From Massilia sp. HP4 (lineage in GTDB: Bacteria > Pseudomonadota > Gammaproteobacteria > Burkholderiales > Burkholderiaceae_D), in assembly GCF_005222695.1 (NCBI RefSeq), contig NZ_STGG01000017.1, positions 1 through 64,000 on the forward strand: 64,000 nt of DNA, written 5' to 3'. Position 1 is the stretch's first letter, and each line of letters starts with the position of its first letter. Of this stretch, positions 18,001 through 25,070 are shown in pieces. The notes below the pieces were generated by a model, which did no database searches, was not told the DNA's origin, and was given only the letters and a program-made list of their open reading frames with translations. Position numbers and translations under genes: made by a program.

Positions 18001-18716
18001 TCGCGATCCGCTCCAACGGCTTGCCGCCGTATTACCGCGAAGGCGTGATCGCGGCGGTGCAGGCGCGCCTGGCGGCCCTCGGTCCGCAGCGGCTGGTGTT
18101 GCTGGCGGCGCTGATGCGCCACTACCAGCTGCGCGTCTACGAACCGCGGCTCGAAGTCGACGAGACCGGCGCCCAGCTGCCGTCGCCATCGCTGCCGAAC
18201 ATCACCGCGCGGCGCCTCTATGACAGCTGGATCCGGCGCGCGCAGGCGGCCGACCCGGGCCTGCAGCCGGCGCGGATCGAAGCCTTGCTGGGTCATGTCG
18301 AACGCTGGACCGAGACCGTGCCGGGCTCCAGCCAGGATGCCTACAACTGGGAAGTCGAGCGCGCGGTCGACAAGCGCGTGATCCTGCCCGCACTGCTGGC
18401 CGACGAGGCAGCGGCGGCGCAGGCCCTGGCGCCGCGCCCGGCGCATGTCGCGCCGCCGCCGCTGCCGGCCACGGCGCCGCGCTTCAAGCTGTTCGTCGGC
18501 GGCTTTCAACGCGGGCCATTCACGGTCGACGAGATCGCGCAGCAGGCCGCGCGCGGCGAGATCGACCATGCCACCCGCGCCTGGGACATGCGCTGGCATC
18601 CGAAGATCGGCAAATGGAGCACGGTGGGAGAGCTGCCGGAACTGGCGGCGGCGCTGGGTGGAACGCGGGACGAAGGGATACCCGATCCCGACGACGGCGT
18701 GCCGGATCCGGGTTAA
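15054..18716 (+). CDS. Large tubulin/FtsZ-superfamily protein (Tubulin_2-like) with C-terminal GYF-like domain
   Basis: A 1220-residue protein. Residues 27-38 (FIGAGGTGMEVM) form a glycine-rich nucleotide loop. Residues 206-216 contain SSAGGTGAGS, the tubulin/FtsZ GTP-binding signature (GGTGSG-type). This arrangement matches the Tubulin_2-like group (PF13809). The middle (~450-1130) is long, charged and helical. Residues ~1143-1200 (FKLFVGGFQRGPFTVDEIAQ through the AWDMRWHP segment) resemble a GYF_2 peptide-binding domain, and the tail repeats a PDPDDGVPDPG pattern. It probably binds GTP and may assemble at the membrane with its operon partners. It is three times the size of FtsZ. The function is unknown; proposals for related families are membrane remodelling. 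A strong ribosome site (AAGGGAG) precedes the ATG. Confidence 0.8.
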   Translation: MAEIPNPSSINARPAELKVDLRPTLFIGAGGTGMEVMMRIRRRILSAVWNRRHPTRVESIADFPVARFLHFDLDNNAVIDEGKSQRTDPWYELVRLSEEERLVEPLDLPQYHESDDSLARFPLIESWMPLRPKKLRSLGIDPSKGAGQIRALARLYLFDKYPKLRGRIKGALNYLSSNAGIERKENYQRLGLQVDTSKFRIVVIASSAGGTGAGSVLDLGWLSKAIARQEVSDSQVDLVLLMPSGFAKANKERTEANAYATLMELETAMRDMNANVAWMDPDSIAGRGAPFDDVYFVDTANLANKATLDVKDVYQMVADTLFEDFASADFANRKRSVAVNQQQHKLGPYNPRVPEARFGDMRLSYSKVFSSFGQSVLDTQQSLHEDIRAYELAALMVKAFFGLAGSDGIGGNNAARRAGDAERDVFMREQMEMAERPFDEFPDLRKGSVDVTPFTEYALTNALLLDRDGRSLLERVESRVQIEMDRIMASYDIKLWREKVSELLPQLERDAIREAGATAETSEDRIKRHTDELSNRLKGRVRERLYALLDDRRQGGLEFVLSLLEQVKARLLQRDLGHAERNGRRYRDIRDALRTRQVGESLNNLGQAAGRLFGKEPQAREVMGHLKRDLADYLRFHLLAVAAGQSIEVMRTMSAWLGEPQSTDEQGQAQWSGIAGEFQEGRRAVQAMLGAVDQRIGQLRADARQEHATTIKLGVETAPAPVRLTGDTSIWSEEVLLEFGGSARLFPQLGDERLRDELLLKLFRRAQLQLSSQGLEQQLTQQELVDPLLERLSGLSPQERQRIFAEWIRSAMPWVNARFSAEFTPNADQFKCFIGVGDPVAWRRMEAEIRAAVPTGYFHGELVSIVNTGVSGRAVCYIELSGYPMTVLRGLPTWRASYQIENPKIPTHLHFDATRFRHPISPSMDELGRLADDYEWYLQAIALGVIRRKPELGDREAAFQPRGQYLFEVEPGSGEWLQIGNEFAIRSNGLPPYYREGVIAAVQARLAALGPQRLVLLAALMRHYQLRVYEPRLEVDETGAQLPSPSLPNITARRLYDSWIRRAQAADPGLQPARIEALLGHVERWTETVPGSSQDAYNWEVERAVDKRVILPALLADEAAAAQALAPRPAHVAPPPLPATAPRFKLFVGGFQRGPFTVDEIAQQAARGEIDHATRAWDMRWHPKIGKWSTVGELPELAAALGGTRDEGIPDPDDGVPDPG

Positions 18717-18724
18717 GGATGGGT

Positions 18725-19348
18725 ATGGAGCAAGCCCAGTCCAGCCATCGCTGCGTGAACGTCGGCTGCGGACGCGCCTTTCCGCGCCGGGTGGATTTCT
18801 GTCCCTGGTGCGGCACGGCGCAGGTGGCGGTGAAGGCGGCCATTGCGCCAGTGCCGGCGCCAGTCCCGGATAAACGCCCCGAGCCCGTGGTCGTTCCGCC
18901 GCCGGCGCCACCGCCACCGGTCGCGGCCAAGGCCGCGCCACCGCCACCAGTCGCGGCCAAGGCCGCGCCGCCGCCAGCGCCACCAATGCCGGCCCCCGCG
19001 GCGCCACCCGTTCGCCCCAGCGCCCCGCCGCGGCCGGCCGCAGCCGCACGCAAGCCGATCCGCCTGCGCTGGTGGCTGATCGCGCTCGGCATCCTGTGGC
19101 TGGCCTGGATGCTGACCAAGCCGACCGAGGCACGCATCGAACGCCGCATGGGCACGGCGATCGCGCTGGCCAAGGAATGCAAGCCGAAAGACGCGCAGGA
19201 CGAGCTGATCGCGCTGCGCAAGACGCGCGCCAGCGAACAGCAACTGCGCAAGGTGCAGGATGCGCTCAATGCGGCGGCTGCCGCCTGCACGCGCGAGGAA
19301 CGGCGCCGGCGCAGCCATCCGCTGGCCGATCCGAAGCGCGGCGGCTGA
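18725..19348 (+). CDS. Zinc-ribbon, proline-rich single-pass membrane protein
   Basis: A 207-residue protein. An N-terminal Cys4 zinc ribbon (Cys10, Cys15, Cys26, Cys29; the last pair in FCPWCG) is followed by a proline/alanine-rich linker (~40-108), one membrane helix (~114-130) and a charged helical tail containing two cysteines. Two ATGs, 18719 and 18725, are in frame; 18725 is chosen because TAAGG lies at better spacing. It starts 8 bp after the tubulin-like stop. The proline-rich linker is a plausible ligand for the GYF-like domain of the tubulin-like protein, since GYF domains bind proline-rich peptides. That pairing is inference. Confidence 0.68.
   Translation: MEQAQSSHRCVNVGCGRAFPRRVDFCPWCGTAQVAVKAAIAPVPAPVPDKRPEPVVVPPPAPPPPVAAKAAPPPPVAAKAAPPPAPPMPAPAAPPVRPSAPPRPAAAARKPIRLRWWLIALGILWLAWMLTKPTEARIERRMGTAIALAKECKPKDAQDELIALRKTRASEQQLRKVQDALNAAAAACTREERRRRSHPLADPKRGG
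18905..18964 (+). repeat. Tandem 30-bp repeat in proline-rich linker
   Basis: Two adjacent 30-nt units (18905-18934 and 18935-18964) differ at one position and encode repeated APPPPVAAKA. The repeat lies in the linker of the zinc-ribbon membrane protein and could change length by slippage. Confidence 0.8.
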
Positions 19349-19421
19349 CCTTGTAAGGACATCCATGCCGCACGGCCCGGTGTATCATTCAAGGCGTTGA
19401 GAAAACCGCAAGAGGTGGAGA

Positions 19422-19745
19422 ATGAAGGCAAGCATGACCAAGGCGCTGCTGGTGCCGCTGGTGCTCCTGGCGCTGGCCGGCTGCAGCCGCGACGAGGACG
19501 GCGCCGGCCCGGCCGAGCGCATCGGCAAGGCACTGGACGAGGCCAACGCCAAGGTGAGCGATTCGGTGCAGGACGAACTGGCCAAGGTCGACGATGCGGT
19601 CGACGATGCCCGCAACAAGGTCGAGGACGCGACCGAGGAAGCCAGGCGCGGCCTGGACCGCGCCGCCGAGGAAGTCGGCAAGTCGGTGGAACGCGCCGGC
19701 GAGAAAATCCAGGAGAAAGCGGACGAGATCGGTGACGACGACTGA
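19422..19745 (+). CDS. Small helical lipoprotein
   Basis: A 107-residue protein with a lipoprotein signal peptide and lipobox LALAGC (Cys21). The mature part is almost entirely charged amphipathic helix with Asp/Glu/Lys/Arg and recurring Val/Ala positions (AKVDDAVDDARNKVEDATEE), like apolipoprotein-type or coiled-coil stress proteins. AGAGGTGGAG provides a good ribosome site. A second in-frame ATG lies at 19434. It follows the tubulin-like operon by 73 bp and may have its own promoter. The function is unknown; it is probably membrane-anchored in the periplasm. Confidence 0.75.
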   Translation: MKASMTKALLVPLVLLALAGCSRDEDGAGPAERIGKALDEANAKVSDSVQDELAKVDDAVDDARNKVEDATEEARRGLDRAAEEVGKSVERAGEKIQEKADEIGDDD

Positions 19746-19774
19746 CCGTCGACCGATCCCGGGAGGCAGTGAGG

Positions 19775-21070
19775 TCAGGTAAACGTCATTTCCGCCAGCG
19801 TGCCGTGCGCGGGGTCGGACGATATGCTGAGCGTCCACCCGAAGCGCTCGCACACCCGCCGCGTCAGGAACAGCCCCAGGCCCTGGCCGCCGCCCTGCTT
19901 GGCCGACTTGCGCAGCGCCTGCGTGTAGCGCCGCGCGGCGGCGACCGTGTCGAAACCTTCGCCGCTGTCCTGGATGCAGAGGCGCCCCTCCATCAGCTTC
20001 ACCCGGATCGCGCCCTGGTAGCTGTTCTCGGCCGCATTGCGCAGCAGGTTGCCCACCACGATGCGCGCGATCGCTTCCGGGCTGTTCACCGTCAGGGGCT
20101 CCAATGCCTCGACCACGAAGTGCGCGCTCTTGCCCTCCAATAGGTGCTGGTGGTCGTCGATCAGCGCCATCACCAGTGAATCGAGGCGCGTGGTTTCCAC
20201 TGGCGCCTTGCCGTCTTCGCGCGACAGGAACAGCAGCGCCGCCATGATCTCGGTGAGGTTCTCGACCGTCGAGGCGATGCGCGCCAGCGGCGCGTCCGCC
20301 GCCGGTGGCAGCTCGTGCAGCCTGAGCACGTCGACAGCGCCGGCGATGACGGCGATCGGCGTGCGGAATTCGTGGCTGGCCTGGTCGAGCAGGCTGCGTT
20401 CGCGCTCGATGAAGCGCTCGACCCGTTCCAGGTGGCCGTTCACGATGACGGCGATGTCGTGCAGTTCGCTCAGGGCGAAGTCGGTTGCCAGGCGCTGCGA
20501 CGGCTGCTCGGGATCGAGTTCTTCCATGCGCTGGGCCAGCACGCCCATTGGCCGGTGCAGGCTGCGGTAGACCCAGGCGATCGAGCCGGCGATCATCGCG
20601 CCGCTCAGCACCGCGATCAGTGCGCTGACCATGCCCAGGGTGTTCTGGTAATCCTCGAGTTCGGTGATGTCGACCGCCATCACGATGCGTTCCCCGCCGT
20701 TGACCTGCGTGACCAGCACCGCATGGCTGCGGTCCGATTCGTAGCTGTCCATCTGCTGCTCGTCGTAGTAGCCGGGACGCAGCCTGGCGAAACAGGCGGG
20801 CATGTCGGCCGGTATCGCCGTATCGTCCAGGCGCCAGCCCCGGATCCGGCCTGTCGCCGGCAACTGCATGCCCGGCGCCAGCCTGCCATCGGCGACATAC
20901 TGGGCGGTACTCGACCTTAACAGTTCTTCCCACAGCGGATGCACGATCAGGTTCTGGCTCAGGTTGCCCTGGACGGCCAGCCCGAGCGCCATGAGCAGGC
21001 CGAACAGGACGAAGACCGCGCTGATCTTGCGCTGCAGGCTGGACATGCGCGGCAGTAGGCGTTCACTCAT
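19775..21070 (-). CDS. Two-component sensor histidine kinase
   Basis: A 431-residue membrane kinase. An N-terminal helix (~13-37), a periplasmic sensor region (~38-145) and a second membrane helix (~148-172) lead to a HAMP-like linker. The HisKA box is ASHEFRTP with His233. The HATPase domain carries NLLRNAAENSYQG and GGGQGLGLFLTRRV. Its start overlaps the stop of the response-regulator gene by 8 bp (21063-21070), so the two are a translationally linked pair. The signal is unknown. Confidence 0.9.
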   Translation of the reverse strand: MSERLLPRMSSLQRKISAVFVLFGLLMALGLAVQGNLSQNLIVHPLWEELLRSSTAQYVADGRLAPGMQLPATGRIRGWRLDDTAIPADMPACFARLRPGYYDEQQMDSYESDRSHAVLVTQVNGGERIVMAVDITELEDYQNTLGMVSALIAVLSGAMIAGSIAWVYRSLHRPMGVLAQRMEELDPEQPSQRLATDFALSELHDIAVIVNGHLERVERFIERERSLLDQASHEFRTPIAVIAGAVDVLRLHELPPAADAPLARIASTVENLTEIMAALLFLSREDGKAPVETTRLDSLVMALIDDHQHLLEGKSAHFVVEALEPLTVNSPEAIARIVVGNLLRNAAENSYQGAIRVKLMEGRLCIQDSGEGFDTVAAARRYTQALRKSAKQGGGQGLGLFLTRRVCERFGWTLSISSDPAHGTLAEMTFT

Positions 21071-21761
21071 CGCTCAGTCCCAACCGATAGCCGCTGCCTG
21101 CGATGGTCTTGAGCAGCTTGCGTGGCGCGTCGCCGTCGACCGCCTTGCGCAGCATGTGCATATGCGAGCGCAGCACGTCGTTGTCGGGCACGTCGTCCTT
21201 CCAGATCAGGGTTTCCAGTTCTTCGCGCCGCACCAGGCCGGGCGAGCGGCGCATCAACAGTTCCAGCAGCTGGCGCCGCACCGGCGTCATCGCCAGCGTC
21301 TTGCCGGCGCGGCTGACTTCGAGCGTGCCGAGGTCGAAGCGCAGGTCGGCCACTTCCAGCACCTGCGACTCGGCCACGGCGCCGCGCGTGCGCTGCACCA
21401 GCACCCGCAGGCGCATTTCGAGTTCGGCCAGCGCCACCGGCTTGACCACGTAGTCGTCGGCGCCGGTCAGGAAACCATGCAGCTTGTGCTCGAGCTGGTC
21501 CCTGGCGGTGAGGACGATCACCGGTATCCGCGATTTCCTGTCCTGGCGCAGGCGGGCCAGCATCGTCATGCCATCCATGCGCGGCATCATCCAGTCGAGC
21601 ACGATGGCGTCGTAGCGATTGATCGCAAGCAGGCCCAGGCCCGACTCGCCGTCCGGCGCGGCGTCGGGCTGGTGCCCGCAGGCTTCCAGGTAGTCGTAGA
21701 TGTTCGCGGCCAGGCCGGCGTTGTCTTCGATGATGAGAATGCTGAGTGGCTGCTTGGTCAT
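21063..21761 (-). CDS. OmpR-family response regulator
   Basis: A 232-residue regulator. The receiver domain has the acidic pocket (Glu12, Asp13), phosphoacceptor Asp56 (IVLDWMMP) and the conserved Lys in VVKP. A C-terminal winged-helix DNA-binding domain (~130-225) ends TIAGSGYRLG. The open frame extends upstream to 22142 through MipA-gene antisense, but the ATG at 21761 gives the correct receiver start. It is co-transcribed with the kinase at 19775-21070. The neighbouring MipA/OmpV gene may be a target. Confidence 0.92.
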   Translation of the reverse strand: MTKQPLSILIIEDNAGLAANIYDYLEACGHQPDAAPDGESGLGLLAINRYDAIVLDWMMPRMDGMTMLARLRQDRKSRIPVIVLTARDQLEHKLHGFLTGADDYVVKPVALAELEMRLRVLVQRTRGAVAESQVLEVADLRFDLGTLEVSRAGKTLAMTPVRRQLLELLMRRSPGLVRREELETLIWKDDVPDNDVLRSHMHMLRKAVDGDAPRKLLKTIAGSGYRLGLSDE

Positions 21762-21841
21762 CCTGGGCGCTACCGAATGTCGGTTGAATCGGGCGGACCA
21801 GTATCGCATCAAACCTGCGCGACCGGTCCGCGGGCACATGC

Positions 21842-22609
21842 TCAGAAACCGCGGCTCAAGCCAATGAAGGCCGATACCGAGCCGTCCTTGTCCTTCTCCA
21901 CCAGCGGACTGTCGGACAGCCTGGTCGGCAGCTTGCGGTAGGCGACGTTGCCGATGAAGACCCAGTTGCCGGCAAACGGGCGCATGACGTCGACGCCGAT
22001 GCGCGCCACGGCGGCGCTGCCCGGCTGGTAGCTGGCGACACCGCGCGCCACTTCTTCCGGCAAGATGCCGTAGTAATAATTGGCCAGTTTCTTCGACAGG
22101 TGCGAAACGCCCACATTGGGCGAAATCCGCGTGGCCCCCCACTGGACCGGATAGGAGTACGTGAGGTTGGCCTCGTAGCCCTTGCTGGTACTGGTGATGT
22201 CGCCCTTGACGCCCAGGTCGAGCTGGCCCATCGCGCCGCGCCAGCTGCCGGCCAGGCCCAGGTCGAAGGCGTCGTCGCGGTCTTCGAGCAGGGCGCGGTC
22301 GATGCCGCGCCCGGCCAGTTCAGGCACGCCGAAATCGTCCCTGTCGATGCCGTCGAAGCGGGCCGACAGGGTTGCGTCGAGCGAGAAGCCGCCGCGCTTG
22401 ACGAGATGGGCGCCGCCGCTAATGCCGCGCCAGTAGAAACGCTCGCCCTGGTACGACACCAGCGGGAAGGGCGTGACGCGCGTGCCTTCGCCGGCATATA
22501 CCGAGTCCGAGACGGCGGCGCCGAAGCCCAGGCCCCAGCGCGGCGGCTGCTGCGCATTGGCCAGGCCCGAGGCGGCGAGGAGAGAGGCGAAAAGAGAGAT
22601 GAGCTTCAT
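21842..22609 (-). CDS. MipA/OmpV family outer-membrane protein
   Basis: A 255-residue protein with a signal peptide (MKLISLFASLLAASGLANA). Its beta-barrel pattern is typical of MipA/OmpV: WGLGFGAAVSDSVYAGEG near the N-terminus, SPNVGVSHLSKKLANYYYG in the middle, and a C-terminal SAFIGLSRGF ending in Phe. MipA was described as a scaffold for murein enzymes; other family members are induced by two-component systems and affect drug or metal tolerance. It is flanked by two two-component pairs on the same strand. The ATG at 22609 is chosen because the upstream frame lacks signal-peptide logic. Confidence 0.88.
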   Translation of the reverse strand: MKLISLFASLLAASGLANAQQPPRWGLGFGAAVSDSVYAGEGTRVTPFPLVSYQGERFYWRGISGGAHLVKRGGFSLDATLSARFDGIDRDDFGVPELAGRGIDRALLEDRDDAFDLGLAGSWRGAMGQLDLGVKGDITSTSKGYEANLTYSYPVQWGATRISPNVGVSHLSKKLANYYYGILPEEVARGVASYQPGSAAVARIGVDVMRPFAGNWVFIGNVAYRKLPTRLSDSPLVEKDKDGSVSAFIGLSRGF

Positions 22610-22647
22610 GGATGGTCCTGTCGATGGTCGCTGGGTGAATGGCTGCA

Positions 22648-22810
22648 CTATGCGGCAGGCTTGTCGACGAAATGTCGTTGGGCTTGTTTGTCGGCGACGA
22701 CGGTCGCGTCGATCCAGCCGAGGTAGTTGCTCGAATGGCGGACCCGGTCGCCGGGTTGCAGATGCGCCTGGCGGCTTCGCGGGCCAGGGAGCGCTCGATT
22801 TGCGCCAGCT
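22648..22810 (-). pseudogene. Possible decayed coding fragment
   Basis: The gap between the MipA gene and the next kinase holds protein-like pieces in two frames on the minus strand: DAGQLAQIERSLAREAARR, then, after an apparent one-base shift, GDRVRHSSNYLGWIDATVV to a stop at 22648. There is no start codon with a ribosome site. This may be the tail of a gene lost by frameshift and deletion, or chance coding character in GC-rich DNA. No family is recognised. Confidence 0.22.
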
Positions 22811-22823
22811 GTCCGGCGTCGCC

Positions 22824-24143
22824 TTACTCCTGGGCCAGGTCGCGGATCGCCAGCCTGGCCTGCAGCCCGCCTTCGGGATGGTTGGCCAGGGTCAGCCTGC
22901 CACCGAGCGTCGCCGCCAGCTGGCGCGCGATCGCCAGCCCCAGCCCGGTGCCGCCGGTATCGCGGTTGCGCGATGCTTCGAGGCGGTAGAAGGGTTCGAA
23001 TACCTTCTCCAGCTCGGCCTCGGGGATGCCGGGGCCGAAATCGCGCACCACGATCGCCAGCTCGCCATCCACCAGCTGCTGGACGCTCACTTCGACCTCG
23101 CCCGCGTACTTGAGGCCATTGTCGACCAGGTTGCCAAGGATGCGCTTGAGCGCGTGGGGACGGGTCGCGATCGAGGCCCCGGCCTTGCCATGCAGGGTCA
23201 CGGCCCGCCCGCCATCCTGGTAGTCGCCGACCAGGCTGCACAGCATCGCGTCGGGATCGATGCGGCAAGGCGCCTCCAGGGTGCCGTGCAAGGTGCGCGC
23301 ATAGGCCACGCCGTCCTTGACCAGCGCTTCCATCTCGAGCAGGTCGCGGTTCATCTTGTCGCGCTGGACGCTGTCGTCGAGCATGTCGGCGCGCATGCGC
23401 ATGCGGGTGATCGGGGTTTGCAGGTCGTGCGAGATCGCGGCCAGGATCTGGGTACGCTCGGTCATGTAGCCGGCGATGCGCGCCTGCATGGCATTGAAGG
23501 CGCGGGCCGCGCGCGTGACCTCTTGCGGGCCGGATTCGGGCAGCGGCGCGGACTTGAGGTCGGGCCCAAGGCGGTCGGCGGCGTCGGCCAGCTGGGCCAG
23601 CGGGCGGGTCGCCAGCCGCACGCCGGCCCAGGTGAAGGCCGCCAGCAGCACCAGCTGGCCGAGCAGCACGGCCGGCAGCCAGTTCGATACCGGCAGGCCG
23701 GCGGGCCGCATGTCGATCGTGAGCGGCGTGCCGTCGCCCAGGATCACGGTCGCCTGCACCCGGTTGGGGTAGCCCGGCACGGCGCGGGCGGTGACCTGGT
23801 ACTCCTTGCCGATGGCATCCGTGAAGGCCTCGGCGATGCGCCGCGCATGCGCGCTGTCGGGCGGGTAGCCCTGGTCGCCGGGGCCGAGCGAGAAGCCGTA
23901 GGTGCGGCGCTCGAGGCGCGGCAGCCAGGCGGCGCGCTCGGCGGCCGGCAGGCGGTCGAGCAAGGCCACCGAGCTGGCGACGTCCTGCTCCAGGTAGCCC
24001 AGCATCAGGCCGACCGTGGCTTCGCGCCGTTCGCTCATGATCAGCACATAGGACAGCCCATGCGCGATCGCCAGGCCGATCGACAGGATCAGCACCAGGC
24101 GCACGAACAGGGTGCGCGGCCAGCGCAACAGGGGGGCGCTCAT
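22824..24143 (-). CDS. EnvZ-type sensor histidine kinase
   Basis: A 439-residue membrane kinase. It has an N-terminal helix (~12-36), a periplasmic loop (~37-158), a second helix (~159-180), a HAMP linker (RPLAQLADAADRLG), a HisKA box ISHDLQTPITRMRMR with His239, and a HATPase domain with NLVDNGLKYA, DFGPGIP and GGTGLGLAIARQLA. It overlaps the upstream response-regulator gene by four bases (24140-24143). The architecture is that of EnvZ-like kinases of OmpR pairs. The stimulus is unknown. Confidence 0.92.
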   Translation of the reverse strand: MSAPLLRWPRTLFVRLVLILSIGLAIAHGLSYVLIMSERREATVGLMLGYLEQDVASSVALLDRLPAAERAAWLPRLERRTYGFSLGPGDQGYPPDSAHARRIAEAFTDAIGKEYQVTARAVPGYPNRVQATVILGDGTPLTIDMRPAGLPVSNWLPAVLLGQLVLLAAFTWAGVRLATRPLAQLADAADRLGPDLKSAPLPESGPQEVTRAARAFNAMQARIAGYMTERTQILAAISHDLQTPITRMRMRADMLDDSVQRDKMNRDLLEMEALVKDGVAYARTLHGTLEAPCRIDPDAMLCSLVGDYQDGGRAVTLHGKAGASIATRPHALKRILGNLVDNGLKYAGEVEVSVQQLVDGELAIVVRDFGPGIPEAELEKVFEPFYRLEASRNRDTGGTGLGLAIARQLAATLGGRLTLANHPEGGLQARLAIRDLAQE

Positions 24144-24880
24144 GCCTCGCCGTCCGCGACCTCGACTGCGGATGAGAACACATAGCCTTCGCTGCGCAGG
24201 GTCTTGAGGTAGCGGGGATCGCGCGCATCGTCTTGCAGGCGCTGGCGCAGGCGGCTGACCAGGAGGTCGATCGAGCGGTCGAACAGGTCGGCGTCGCGGC
24301 CCTGGGTCAGGTTCAGCAACTGGTCGCGCGACAGCACGCGCTGCGGATGGTCGAGGAAGACCCGCAGCAAGCGGTATTCGGCGCCGCTCAGGGCCACCAT
24401 GGTGCCGTCACGGTCCAGCAGGTGGCGCCCGACGGTGTCGAGGCGCCAAGTGCCGAACACCAGGAACCGGCCGGGCTCCTTGACCTCGAAATTGGGCGGC
24501 AGCATGCGCGCGCGGCGCAGCACCGAACGGATGCGGGCGAACAGCTCGCGCACCGCGAACGGCTTGGTCAGATAGTCGTCGGCGCCCATCTCGAGACCCA
24601 CCACACGGTCGGTCTCTTCGTCGCGCGCGGTCAGCATCAGGATCGGCAGCGCGCGCCATTTGCCGGCGCGCAGGTCGCGGCACAGGGCCAGGCCGTCCTC
24701 GCCCGGCAGCATCAGGTCGAGGATCACCAGGTCGAACTGGTGCTGTTCCAGCAGCGCGCGCATCTGGCGGCCATTGGCGGCGGTGGAAGCGCGCATGCCC
24801 TGTTTTTCCAGGTAGCTGGCGAGCAGTTCGCGGATCTCGAGGTCGTCGTCGACGATCAGGATATGGTCGGTATGTTCCAT
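24140..24880 (-). CDS. OmpR-family response regulator
   Basis: A 246-residue regulator with a receiver domain (acidic residues 11-13, phosphoacceptor Asp55 in LVILDLMLPGEDG, Lys in LTKPF) and a winged-helix output domain (~150-235) ending LRSEGYVFS. It is the first gene of a two-gene operon with the EnvZ-type kinase. It is closer to OmpR proper than the regulator at 21063-21761. It is divergent from the redox operon starting at 25071. Confidence 0.93.
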   Translation of the reverse strand: MEHTDHILIVDDDLEIRELLASYLEKQGMRASTAANGRQMRALLEQHQFDLVILDLMLPGEDGLALCRDLRAGKWRALPILMLTARDEETDRVVGLEMGADDYLTKPFAVRELFARIRSVLRRARMLPPNFEVKEPGRFLVFGTWRLDTVGRHLLDRDGTMVALSGAEYRLLRVFLDHPQRVLSRDQLLNLTQGRDADLFDRSIDLLVSRLRQRLQDDARDPRYLKTLRSEGYVFSSAVEVADGEA

Positions 24881-25070
24881 GGTCGGTACCTGGCAGAAGT
24901 CTGTTCAAGGGTAGCAGTGCCGTCTTTATATCTCAACTATCGCCCACTTTTGTATGCCAATGTATCTGGGCCCAGGCTGGGTACAGTACATTGCAAGAAC
25001 GCCCATTCCCGACACATCCCGGATACGCCACGGCGGTCCAATACGGTCATCCCAACAGGAGGACCGTACC

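Noticed and set aside
16140-19133. 997-codon minus-strand ORF opposite the tubulin-like gene
   Set aside because: Low-complexity Arg/Gln/Leu-rich translation with no start context. The plus strand has ribosome sites and the GTP-binding motif.
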